From a virus, in IMG/VR virus record IMGVR_UViG_3300043410_000176, positions 1 through 41,748 of that record: a stretch of 41,748 nt of DNA. The stretch is one strand, 5' to 3'. The notes under the pieces were generated by a model, which ran no database searches, had not been told where the DNA came from, and was given only the letters and a program-made list of their open reading frames with translations. The position numbers and the translations under genes are program-made. Of this stretch, positions 31,555-39,508 are shown one piece after another (position 1 is the first letter of the stretch; every line of letters starts with the position of its first letter).

Positions 31555-32400
31555 TCAGAATGTGATCGAGCCTGAACCCGTAAACTTGTAAATGGTTTGG
31601 CTCCCAGATGTGGTGACTGTTGGCGATCCAGTGGTGGATGCCGCCGCCCGATTAGCACTAATAATGACAACGCCTGAGCCACCAGCACCACTATTAACAC
31701 CGCAACCGCCACCACCCCCACCGCCAAGGTTTGTGCCGCCGTTGTTTGTGCCGCCATTAGCGCCACCGCCACTGCCACCAGTTGCGTTATAACTACGACC
31801 CATACCGCCACCGCCGCCAGCATAGTAGGTGCTGGTACCTGTGATGGAATAAGCCAAACCAATACCGCCGTTACCAGTACCGGGTTGTCGACCTTGAGCG
31901 CCAGCCGCACCTGCGCCACCGCCGCCACCACCGCAATACTCGGGGCCAGCATCAGGCGATGCGCCACCATTGTTACCTTGACCAGCAACGGAGCCAGTTG
32001 TGCCCGTATAAAGGCCGCCACCAGAGCCACCCGATGCGCTACCTCCTGCTGGATACCCAGTGCCTAGACCACCAGCGTACGCTGTGTAACTGTATGCGCC
32101 ACCAACAAAAGTGGAGTTGCCGCCTATGTTACCGTTTCCTCCCGGATTGGTTCCAGTTCCACCACCACCCACAGTGACTGTGTAAGTTGTGCCTGTTACA
32201 AGGGTAAGAGTTCCCCCGTTTGGTGTTTTAGGGGTTTCAGCACCGTAATAAAGTAAACCACCAGCACCGCCACCGCCACCGCCGCCATCGTTAAACGCAG
32301 TTGCACCACCACCGCCACCCCCAGCGACCATCAAGAGACTGGCAGTAGCATTGGCGGCTCCACCAGAAGCCGCAAGGATCATCTGAAGAACGCCACTCAT
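31555..32400 (-). CDS. Polyglycine-rich adhesin/tail tip protein
   Basis: The start at 32400 is in an ATGA overlap with the fibre stop and gives 281 residues. It contains many glycine runs (GGGGGGGAGG, CGGGGGGGAG, LGGGGGGGCG) interleaved with short variable segments, and ends GSGVVIISANR, then YKFTGSGSITF. This is the pattern of glycine-rich adhesins in which polyglycine strands pack and the loops between them contact the receptor. Coupling to the fibre suggests it caps that fibre and sets host range. N-terminal residues 1-20 may be the attachment part. Confidence 0.8.
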   Translation of the reverse strand: MSGVLQMILAASGGAANATASLLMVAGGGGGGATAFNDGGGGGGGAGGLLYYGAETPKTPNGGTLTLVTGTTYTVTVGGGGTGTNPGGNGNIGGNSTFVGGAYSYTAYAGGLGTGYPAGGSASGGSGGGLYTGTTGSVAGQGNNGGASPDAGPEYCGGGGGGAGAAGAQGRQPGTGNGGIGLAYSITGTSTYYAGGGGGMGRSYNATGGSGGGANGGTNNGGTNLGGGGGGGCGVNSGAGGSGVVIISANRAAASTTGSPTVTTSGSQTIYKFTGSGSITF

Positions 32401-35400
32401 GTCACATTCCCTGAGACAACGAAGGTTGGGGTTGCGCCGCCAGTCACGCACAGCAGGGTCGCCACGCCGTACTGAGCCAGCGTTCTGTTGCCCGTGGTGG
32501 CGGTTCCAGCCAGACGGAAGGTGACGCTTGCACCCGCCGTGATGGTTTGGTTCGATCCAGAGTTGTTGTAGATGCTCACTGCATCACCTGCGCTGAACAC
32601 AGATGCGTTGCAGGTCACGCCGCCAGTAGTGATGGAGATGTGTTTGCCCACATCGGTTGCCACCAGAACATACGCAGAGGTCTGAGCGTTTTGCGGGATC
32701 GCACGGATTTTGCCGTATAGGTCATACCACTCACTGTCCGAGTTGTTGTAGTACATCCTCGGATTTCCATCCCCATCCGACAGCACGATGTAGTTGCTGG
32801 AAGTGCGAATGTCGAGGCCACCTTGGTTGCCTGTGTAGTTACCGAGGATGGTGTTCTTGGAACCTGTGGTTACAGCAGAGCCAGAGCCGTTTGTTACGTT
32901 CAATACACCAGAACCAATGAACGTATTCGATGAGCCAGTGGTTACAGATGAACCTGCGGACTGACCAATAAATACGTTGTTTGAACCAGTTGTGTTTGCA
33001 ACGCCAGCAGAAGAACCAACAAATACATGGTTTTTACCTGTTGTATTGGCAAAGCCAGCAGAACCACCAAGCATTGTATTTTGTTCGGTAGTCGTGTTAT
33101 ATCCAGCTTGATAGCCAGCAAAAAAGTTATTTGCTGATGTAGTAGTACTGTATCCCGCCTGATACCCCACTGCCGTGTTGTTAGAGGCTGTGGTGTTCGC
33201 TTGGAGTGCCTCGTATCCAACGGCGACATTGTAGTCACCAGTCGTGTCGCTCTTTAACGCAAACGCACCGATGGCAACAGCCCTGTCAATGTCAGCAGAT
33301 GCACCGCCATACAAAGCCTGATAACCAACCGAGACAGAATAGTTACCTGTCAGGTTTTGGTATCCAGCCTGATAACCGATGCTGACTGCGTTTGAACCAG
33401 TTGCGGAATACCCCGCCTGATACCCCACTGCCGTGTTGTTAGAGGCTGTGGTGTTGGAGTAGAGGGCAGAACCACCAACGGCTGTGTTGTAACTGCCAGT
33501 CGTGGTCAATAACAAGGAATTTGGCCCAATCCCCGTATTATCATTTCCAGTTGTTACAACGCTCAGTGCGCTATACCCATAACCAGTGTTTCTAAGTCCA
33601 GTGCTTGTCGTAGATGTGCTTGGGCCACAGAATGCGCCAACAAAAGTGACCTGGCTCCCAGTAGTAACCCCATAGCCAGCGGCGTATCCACCATAAAAGT
33701 TGGTATCACCAGTAGTGTTGCTACGACCAGCATAATAACCAATAGCGGTGTTGATGTTGGCAGTGGTGTTGGAGTATAAAGACTGAAACCCAACCGCCGT
33801 TGTGCTACCAGCAGTCGTCCCCGAATAACCAGCACCATGACCAATGTATGTGTTACTTGCGCCAGTTGTGTTGTTGTACCCTGCGGTGTAACCAACAGCA
33901 GTGTTATTTGATGCGGTAGTGCTTAAATAAAGAGCCTGCAACCCAACTGCGGTGTTATTTGCACCCGAGGTGTTGGTATACATAGCCAAAGAACCAACAG
34001 CGGTGTTGTAACTGCCTGTGCTACTGTATAGCGCCCTATCGCCAACTGCTGTGATGTTTGCCCCTGTTTGGTTGGAGTAACCAGCCTGATTGCCCAAGGC
34101 GGTATTGTTTGATGCGGTGGTGTTGGAATTCAGTGCGGCATATCCAAAAGCCGCATTGTTGGCACCAGTAGTATTTCCATAAAGTGCTTGCAATCCAACG
34201 GCTGTAAGACCACTTCCAGTGGTGTTGCTTTGCAAAGAATTTGAACCAACAGAAGTATTTCCTGTTCCTGTCGTATTGTTGGTTAACGCTATATATCCAA
34301 CTGCTGCATTGTTGGAGGCAGTGGTGTTGGAGGCAAGAGCCTGATAACCGAGTGCGGAGTTGCTTTGACCAGTTGTGTTTGCCCCAAGAGCGCCTGTGCC
34401 CGAGCCAACAACGCCACCACCAACCGCCACGTTGTAAACACCCGAGGTATTGGAATACAACGCTTGCGTACCAACAGCAGTGTTAGCGCCACCTGTGTTG
34501 CTGTATAGGGCTTGATAACCAACAGCGGTTAGATTATTGGCTGTGGTGTTGGCTTTCAGTGATTCATAGCCAAGTGCGGTGTTTAAACCACCTGTTGAAT
34601 TATTTTGCAAAGCACTCTGGCCCATTGCAACGTTACTGGTTCCCGTTGTATTCAAATACAAAGCGGAGTTACCAACTGCTGTGTTTTCACTAGCGGTATT
34701 TGTGTAACCAGCTAAACGACCAACAAATGTATTGCCAGCACCTGTGACATTGCTGTACCCCGCCTGATACCCCACAGCAGTATTGTTGGAGGCGGTGGTG
34801 TTGGCTTGGAGGGCTTCACGCCCAATACCCGTGTTGTAGTTTCCAGTTGTATTTGCTGCAAGTGCTGCAATACCAAAAGCAGAGTTATCTGCGCCTGTTG
34901 TATTCGCCAAAAGACTGTTTGTTCCAACAGAGGTTATGCCAGAGCCTGAGGTGTTAACACGCAATGCTTGATAACCTATGGCAACATTGTTTCCGCCAGT
35001 AACAGAACCAGCCAAAGCACTCGCACCCACCGCAGTATTGGTGGACACAGCACCTGCGCCACGGCCTACAGTGATGCCGTAAACAGTCAGGTCAGTACCG
35101 GAGTAGAGTAGGTTGGCACTATCAGTCAGTTGGCCGCTAGTGGTTGTGTAAACCACACGACCAGAAGTCAGTCCAGACATGATGAATGTCGGGGCCACCA
35201 CAGAAGTGCCAAAATAACCCGTGCGAGGACGAGTTGCACCAGACGCACCAATGTCGTAGGTGTTGTCGGTAAAGATTAGGTTGCTGGTGATCGTGCCGTT
35301 CACAGTGACCGTATCAGCAGAGGCGTCACCAAGAATCGTGTTGCCCGTAACCGTCAGGTTGGTAAATGTGCCTGCGCCAGCAGTGTTGCTGATCTTGATG

Positions 35401-35786
35401 AAGTCGGAGCCGTTCCAAGCAATCAGCGCAGATTCGCCAGCAACGATGGTCACGCCAGTGGTGGGGCCAACGCCAACGACCTTGACCGAATAGCCGCCCG
35501 TGGTGGCGTTGATGACGGTATAGATTTTGGAAGCCGCCGGAGCCGTGATGGTGCGCAGTGCGGTGCGAGCACCCGAGCAGAGCAAAATAGCCTGACGGGC
35601 TTGGTTGGATGCCCCCGTGGTGGTGGTCAGGGTGACATCGGCATCGGTACTGAGTGTGGTCGTACCCGCAACAGCAGTATCCAGCAGGGAGGTGATGGAG
35701 TTGTTGACCGTGTCGCCCCATGTACCTTGCAGTTCGCCCGTTACCGGCAGGGCCAGACCCAAGAGAGAGGTGTAAGAAGTTGCCAT
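32397..35786 (-). CDS. Long tail fibre with about 43 tandem 17-residue repeats
   Basis: This 1129-residue fibre starts MATSYTSLLGLALPVTGELQ and WGDTVNNSI, a virion-binding N-terminus of podovirus fibres. Residues 250-990 are about 43 repeats of 17 residues of the form NTAVGYQALYSNTTGAN, a left-handed beta-roll type repeat as in trimeric adhesins. The C-terminus (SAYVLVATDVGKHISIT... GNRTLAQYGVATLLCV) is a common fibre ending. Repeat lengths vary slightly, with two 24-residue and one 20-residue units. The start at 35786 follows AAGGGA. It overlaps the downstream adhesin gene by 4 bases. Confidence 0.88.
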   Translation of the reverse strand: MATSYTSLLGLALPVTGELQGTWGDTVNNSITSLLDTAVAGTTTLSTDADVTLTTTTGASNQARQAILLCSGARTALRTITAPAASKIYTVINATTGGYSVKVVGVGPTTGVTIVAGESALIAWNGSDFIKISNTAGAGTFTNLTVTGNTILGDASADTVTVNGTITSNLIFTDNTYDIGASGATRPRTGYFGTSVVAPTFIMSGLTSGRVVYTTTSGQLTDSANLLYSGTDLTVYGITVGRGAGAVSTNTAVGASALAGSVTGGNNVAIGYQALRVNTSGSGITSVGTNSLLANTTGADNSAFGIAALAANTTGNYNTGIGREALQANTTASNNTAVGYQAGYSNVTGAGNTFVGRLAGYTNTASENTAVGNSALYLNTTGTSNVAMGQSALQNNSTGGLNTALGYESLKANTTANNLTAVGYQALYSNTGGANTAVGTQALYSNTSGVYNVAVGGGVVGSGTGALGANTTGQSNSALGYQALASNTTASNNAAVGYIALTNNTTGTGNTSVGSNSLQSNTTGSGLTAVGLQALYGNTTGANNAAFGYAALNSNTTASNNTALGNQAGYSNQTGANITAVGDRALYSSTGSYNTAVGSLAMYTNTSGANNTAVGLQALYLSTTASNNTAVGYTAGYNNTTGASNTYIGHGAGYSGTTAGSTTAVGFQSLYSNTTANINTAIGYYAGRSNTTGDTNFYGGYAAGYGVTTGSQVTFVGAFCGPSTSTTSTGLRNTGYGYSALSVVTTGNDNTGIGPNSLLLTTTGSYNTAVGGSALYSNTTASNNTAVGYQAGYSATGSNAVSIGYQAGYQNLTGNYSVSVGYQALYGGASADIDRAVAIGAFALKSDTTGDYNVAVGYEALQANTTASNNTAVGYQAGYSTTTSANNFFAGYQAGYNTTTEQNTMLGGSAGFANTTGKNHVFVGSSAGVANTTGSNNVFIGQSAGSSVTTGSSNTFIGSGVLNVTNGSGSAVTTGSKNTILGNYTGNQGGLDIRTSSNYIVLSDGDGNPRMYYNNSDSEWYDLYGKIRAIPQNAQTSAYVLVATDVGKHISITTGGVTCNASVFSAGDAVSIYNNSGSNQTITAGASVTFRLAGTATTGNRTLAQYGVATLLCVTGGATPTFVVSGNVT
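32817..35039 (-). repeat. Tandem 51-bp (17-residue) repeat array in the fibre gene
   Basis: About 43 in-frame units encode N-[TV]-A-[VI]-G-x-x-A-L/G-x-x-N-T-T-G-x-x. DNA copies differ, but some stretches are identical: a 44-bp segment at 33154-33197 is repeated exactly at 33412-33455. A third copy at 34759-34802 has 5 mismatches. The array could expand or shrink by recombination in frame. Confidence 0.85.
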
Positions 35787-35795
35787 GTTTTTCCC

Positions 35796-36875
35796 TTACA
35801 TCGGAATCGTTTGCCAATTGGGGTTTTGCGAGTCGTTGATCTCCGACCACCCCGGATTTTGGGCATCGCCCACATTCTGCCAGTTTGAGGTCTGGCTGTC
35901 ATCAATTATGTTCCACAAGAAGTTGGCCGCGACAGAATCGGAGCCAACCGCCGTCTCGTAGACCGCCACATAGAACAACACCGCCGTCAAGACCTGATCG
36001 GTGATGGTGGCCGCCTCAGATACAGAAGCCAAGAAATTGACACTGGCACTGGCCGTATCCGCCCCGGAAGCCGTCTCAGCCACCGAAACACTGACCTCAT
36101 TGCTTGCCACAATTGCGTCCGAAGCACTGGCCGTCTCGATAATATCAGCCAAGAAAGTAAATGCTGCCGATGTCAGGTCTGTACCAGTTGCCGTCTCCGC
36201 AATTTGGGCGTTGAAATTTTGCGCCGTAGCCACGGAATCTGCCCCACTGGCCGTTTCATTTACAGAAACCCTATAGTCTGGCGTGGAAGCAACCTCATCC
36301 GCACCGGTGGCCGACTCGGTTAAAGAAGCCAAGAACGACGCAAAAGCCCCAGTTTGGTCTGTACCCGTGGCCGTTTCTGACACACTAGCACCCACAGAAA
36401 CCAAAGAACTGACCGCATCGGTACCGGTTCCCGTCTCAGTAATAACCCCAATAAAACTGGCCGCTGCACTGGTGCTGTCCGTACCTGTGGCGGTTTCAGC
36501 CACGCTGGTGTTGTAATTTGGAGTCGAACTTACAGAATCAGTACCTGTGGCTGTCTCGCTGACTGCCGAACCAAACTGTGCCAAGGCGCTGATGGAATCG
36601 GTCCCAGTAGCCGTTTCAGCAACCGCACTGTTGACCGAAACCAACGAACTGATTGAGTCAGTGCCTGTGGCTGTTTCCGCAACCCGAGTGGCAAAATTAA
36701 CAGACCCACTGATTGCATCAGTGCCCGTAGCAGTTTCAACAACAGCGGAACCGAAGGTTTGGCTAGAAGCGACCGAGTCTGTCCCCGTTGCCGTGTCAGC
36801 AACTGAGCGGTCATAGACCGAGTCACCCCAGCCTGCTTGACCCCATGTGCCGGAACCCCAGCCGCCTTCTGCCAT
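35796..36875 (-). CDS. Structural protein of 15 tandem 20-residue repeats
   Basis: This 359-residue protein has an N-terminus rich in Trp/Gly (GGWGSGTWGQAGWGDSVYD), then residues 26-325 are exactly 15 repeats of 20 residues with the core ETATGTDSVSS and alternating hydrophobic strands. The last 34 residues contain a second small repeat, D-x-Q-x-x-x-W-x-x (DSQTSNWQ, DAQNPGWS, DSQNPNWQ). The array suggests a beta-solenoid or fibrous spacer. It lies between small structural proteins and the long fibre, so it is probably part of the tail or fibre assembly. The ribosome site is weak. Confidence 0.8.
   Translation of the reverse strand: MAEGGWGSGTWGQAGWGDSVYDRSVADTATGTDSVASSQTFGSAVVETATGTDAISGSVNFATRVAETATGTDSISSLVSVNSAVAETATGTDSISALAQFGSAVSETATGTDSVSSTPNYNTSVAETATGTDSTSAAASFIGVITETGTGTDAVSSLVSVGASVSETATGTDQTGAFASFLASLTESATGADEVASTPDYRVSVNETASGADSVATAQNFNAQIAETATGTDLTSAAFTFLADIIETASASDAIVASNEVSVSVAETASGADTASASVNFLASVSEAATITDQVLTAVLFYVAVYETAVGSDSVAANFLWNIIDDSQTSNWQNVGDAQNPGWSEINDSQNPNWQTIPM
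35901..36800 (-). repeat. Tandem 60-bp (20-residue) repeat array
   Basis: Fifteen consecutive units of exactly 60 bp each, encoding variants of x-ETATGTDS-V/I-S-x-x-x-x-F-x-x-x-V. The period does not change across the array, unlike the fibre array. Degeneration is stronger toward the C-terminal end. Confidence 0.85.
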
Positions 36876-36884
36876 TGATCACTT

Positions 36885-37454
36885 TCAACCGGCCAAGCTG
36901 AAGGTGTAGGTCACAGATAGCACGTCGCCAGACACCACCGAACGGTCGCCGGGAGAAGAGAAGTCAGCAGCGGAGAACAGGGTACCCGTGGTGCCCGAAG
37001 CAGCCGAACATAAGAATGCACCGCCCACAGTCGCCGTAGCGTTGATCGTGAACTGAGCCTTACTGGCGCTGTTGGTCACAACCGAAGGGTTGGCGTTAGT
37101 AGCGGATGCAAAGGTGGCCGCAGGACGGGTGCCCGAGTAGGGCGTAATTTCAGTCCAGCCAGCGTGAGTAGCCAAAGTGTCGGTTGCCGCAGGGTTATTG
37201 CTTGAAGCCGCGCCATACAAACCGATGTACCAAGCGGTAATCTGAGCGGTGCTGGTTAAAGCCACACCCGCCATGTATTGCAGACCCACGTTAACCACCA
37301 AATTGGGGGTTTCAGTAACCCACTTCAGGTTACCTTCAGCGTCGTGGCATTCCACAACGTATTTGCCGGTGGCATGAGCAGTCTCAGATGCACCGGTGTT
37401 GGCAACCAAACTGCTTGCGACGATGTCGGTTGCTTTTGCTTTTTCGATAGACAT
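36885..37454 (-). CDS. Small beta-rich structural protein
   Basis: The start at 37454 follows AAGGAG and gives 189 residues; the longer frame overlaps the neighbouring gene. The protein starts MSIEKAKATDIVASSLVAN. A domain with KYVVECHDAEGNLKWVTETPNLVVNVGLQYMAG follows, and then beta-rich Thr/Ala segments ending SVTYTFSLAG. ITAWYIGLYG and PYSGTRPAATF resemble phage virion proteins of unknown position. It pairs with the gene at 37466. Its role is probably structural. Confidence 0.7.
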   Translation of the reverse strand: MSIEKAKATDIVASSLVANTGASETAHATGKYVVECHDAEGNLKWVTETPNLVVNVGLQYMAGVALTSTAQITAWYIGLYGAASSNNPAATDTLATHAGWTEITPYSGTRPAATFASATNANPSVVTNSASKAQFTINATATVGGAFLCSAASGTTGTLFSAADFSSPGDRSVVSGDVLSVTYTFSLAG

Positions 37455-37465
37455 GGTGGAACTCC

Positions 37466-37888
37466 TTAAACAAGTCGGATGAGTGCAGACGATGCGGTGT
37501 TTTGCGGCATCTGCACAACGAAGGTTGAAGTGGAAGTCTTGTTTGACCCAAAGTCCAAGACACATACAGCCCCGTTGTCCCCGGGAGTGTAGATTAAGGC
37601 ACCTCGTGCGGTGATCGCACCGGTCCAAGATGGCGAAGAAAAGTTGACATACGTGGTGCTACCAAACGCCGTTGCTTCCGTAGAAATGGTGGCTGTCACA
37701 AGCTGCCCACCGGCAACGTAATCCCCACCAGAAGCCTCACCATTGGTGGTATATGCGGACGTTTGCGCATCCAGCGTGGCCAAGTTGGTGTACAACGCCA
37801 TGTAGAACGTGTCCGTGGCGAAGTTGATCGTGCCGTTGACAAGGCCCGACCGCAGACTGTTGCAGGAGTAATTGCCCGTAAAGGCCAT
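37466..37888 (-). CDS. Small structural protein
   Basis: A 140-residue protein starting at ATG 37888 after AGGAG, in a TAATG overlap with the adaptor gene. MAFTGNYSCNSLRSGLVNGTINFATDTFYMALYT is beta-rich, followed by QLVTATISTEATAFGSTTYVNFSSPSW and RGALIYTPGDNGAVCVLDFG. The same order is found in small virion proteins of aquatic phages that I recall. It may belong to the tail or fibre base. The length and lack of enzyme motifs fit a structural part. Confidence 0.7.
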   Translation of the reverse strand: MAFTGNYSCNSLRSGLVNGTINFATDTFYMALYTNLATLDAQTSAYTTNGEASGGDYVAGGQLVTATISTEATAFGSTTYVNFSSPSWTGAITARGALIYTPGDNGAVCVLDFGSNKTSTSTFVVQMPQNTASSALIRLV

Positions 37889-38583
37889 TATGCAACTCCT
37901 CTATTCTGAGGCAATGGGGCCTGCCGGTACTGGCCACTGCGGTACGCATCGCTGCGCTCCAGACCATCACCCAGACGTTTGGCAAGTGCAAGTGCTTCCA
38001 TGTACTTCTGGTTGTACAAGGCCATCATGTCGTTCTCACCCTTCATGTACGTGTAAGCCTCGACCAGCGAGCCATACAACAACACGGTATCGAAATTGTC
38101 ACCCAACCAAGTGGTTTCAGCGGTAACAATCGACTCGGGGTAATAGTAGTAGTGCAACTCAACGCTGTACGCAGCATCAGGCGTTGGACCAAGAATGAAC
38201 GTCAGTTCGTTGGTGATGGTTGGAGACCCACCAGATGTCGTGGTCGGCCCAAACAACGCATAGTATCTTGGGATGGCGTAATCGGTAGGGCTGGGGTATG
38301 CCTGCCGGATGAAGTTCACATCCTTGTTCAGCAAGTATTCGTAATTGCCATCAGCGTCGATGACAGCCATCGAGTACGCTGCCAGAAAATCCCCGGGGCA
38401 AGACAGATACTTGTTGTGGAGTGTGGTCGTACCCGTGACGTTTTTACGCAAGGAGGGGAATTGCACCGAGTTATAGATGCGCTGTTCAGCCTGCTGAACG
38501 AAGACAGGAATCTCCGCCACGAAGTTATTCTCCGTGTTCTCAGCATAATTCTGAATTGCAGCGCTTAACTCGGTGTAATTCAT
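37888..38583 (-). CDS. Phage adaptor-like protein
   Basis: This 231-residue protein starts MNYTELSAAIQNYAENTENNFVAEIPVFVQQAEQRIYNSVQ and continues LRKNVTGTTTLHNKYLSCPGDFLAAYSMAVID. This resembles the head-tail adaptor proteins (tail tubular protein A-like) of short-tailed phages. The final third has a helical bundle (FDTVLLYGSLVEAYTYMKGENDMMALYNQKYMEALALAKRLG), typical of connector-ring proteins. It probably sits under the portal. It starts in an ATGA overlap with the preceding small gene. Confidence 0.75.
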   Translation of the reverse strand: MNYTELSAAIQNYAENTENNFVAEIPVFVQQAEQRIYNSVQFPSLRKNVTGTTTLHNKYLSCPGDFLAAYSMAVIDADGNYEYLLNKDVNFIRQAYPSPTDYAIPRYYALFGPTTTSGGSPTITNELTFILGPTPDAAYSVELHYYYYPESIVTAETTWLGDNFDTVLLYGSLVEAYTYMKGENDMMALYNQKYMEALALAKRLGDGLERSDAYRSGQYRQAPLPQNRGVA

Positions 38584-38864
38584 GCCATCGGTCCTCGTGC
38601 CATCACACCTTTAGTAGCGGCACCGGTGCCACGGATTTTGGTGCCACTGGTTTTAACGTCATTACGCGCAGGGTTGCCCATGCTCACACGACGTGCAGGC
38701 ATACCGCCGGGGGTTGACTCCGTAGCGGACATGCTGTTGGGGTCGGTTACGTATTTCTGAGCAGACTGGATGCTCATATCTTCGCCGCTCATTTTGTGCG
38801 GCTTGGCGTACACAGAAGCCTGACCGACTTCTTTGCCGCCTTTTTTCATGCTGTACTTGGCCAT
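38580..38864 (-). CDS. Small KGG-type basic protein
   Basis: A 94-residue basic protein starting at ATG 38864 after GGAGG. It opens MAKYSMKKGGKEVGQASVYAKPHKM and ends in low-complexity sequence rich in Gly, Thr, Ser and Arg. The KKGG motif also occurs in five other small proteins of this region. There are no Cys and no hydrophobic core, so it is likely disordered or DNA/RNA-binding. Function unknown. Confidence 0.6.
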   Translation of the reverse strand: MAKYSMKKGGKEVGQASVYAKPHKMSGEDMSIQSAQKYVTDPNSMSATESTPGGMPARRVSMGNPARNDVKTSGTKIRGTGAATKGVMARGPMA

Positions 38865-38865
38865 A

Positions 38866-39063
38866 TCAGCCTCCGCGTTGGTTCATGGCACGTGCCATGT
38901 TACGACCGACTTTGCGCATGTCCATGCTGGTAGGGCCGCCCTTTTTCAGCTTCGCCATGTTGGTCTTTTTGCCACCGTGCATTTGCTTATCGTGCATGCC
39001 GATAGCCTTCTTGATCATTTTCTTGTCGGCCGCGATGTCAGCCTTGTCGTGTTTCTCTGCCAT
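38866..39063 (-). CDS. Small KGG-type basic protein
   Basis: The start at 39063 follows AAGGAG with 7 bases of spacing; the TTG two codons upstream is inside that spacing. The product has 65 residues: AEKHDKADIAADKKMIKKAIGMHDKQMHGGKKTNMAKLKKGGPTSMDMRKVGRN, mostly Lys/Met/Gly. It is helical in the first half, with KKGG in the second half. It is probably a nucleic acid-binding or scaffold-like peptide. This is inference from composition. Confidence 0.6.
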   Translation of the reverse strand: MAEKHDKADIAADKKMIKKAIGMHDKQMHGGKKTNMAKLKKGGPTSMDMRKVGRNMARAMNQRGG

Positions 39064-39073
39064 GGTCAACTCC

Positions 39074-39505
39074 TTACGTTGTGGCTACCGTTACTGTACC
39101 CAAATTTACAGTTAAAACCAAGCTGTTTGGCGTCAATCCGTCATCATTTAGACGGGAGCCACCGACCGGGTTCCAACCCCATTCAAAAATCCTGCTGCCA
39201 GCCTCTGGGGTGCCCACAGCATTTGTTCCATCCCCGCCGTTCAGGTTAATTTGCAACCCGTTGTTACCGGACAACTGGTAACTGACGTCCGGACGGGGTT
39301 CCCGCACGGCCTGAGGATCATAGACGGGGTACATACCCAACTGCAACTGGGGCTGGTCAGGTTCCCAGCACTCCGGGCAGACCTTGATACTGACCTGCTT
39401 CGTCTTGATGGTCAGTTTGCGCAGTTGCTTGAGCATGTACCGCTGGGCGCATCGGTCGCACTCAGCGATAGTGTATTTGCCTGAAGCATATTTAGGCCCT
39501 GCCAT
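39074..39505 (-). CDS. Zinc-ribbon structural protein
   Basis: This 143-residue protein has an N-terminal zinc ribbon: ECDRC (C16, C19) and CPEC (C43, C46), a spacing typical of metal-binding beta hairpins. A beta-rich second half follows (SRIFEWGWNPVGGSRLNDDGLTPNSLVLTV). It lies between the adaptor-like genes. Zinc ribbons in virion proteins may stabilise small folds. A DNA-binding or structural role is possible, and I cannot decide from sequence. Confidence 0.7.
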   Translation of the reverse strand: MAGPKYASGKYTIAECDRCAQRYMLKQLRKLTIKTKQVSIKVCPECWEPDQPQLQLGMYPVYDPQAVREPRPDVSYQLSGNNGLQINLNGGDGTNAVGTPEAGSRIFEWGWNPVGGSRLNDDGLTPNSLVLTVNLGTVTVATT

Positions 39506-39508
39506 ACG

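Noticed and set aside
32817-35039. Regular DNA repeats looking like a CRISPR array
   Set aside because: The units are directly adjacent, in frame and translated as 17-residue protein repeats. There are no spacers, and no cas adaptation genes are present.
31555-35786. Possible diversity-generating retroelement target in the fibre/adhesin
   Set aside because: No reverse transcriptase gene and no template-type repeat with adenine-biased differences were seen in the window.
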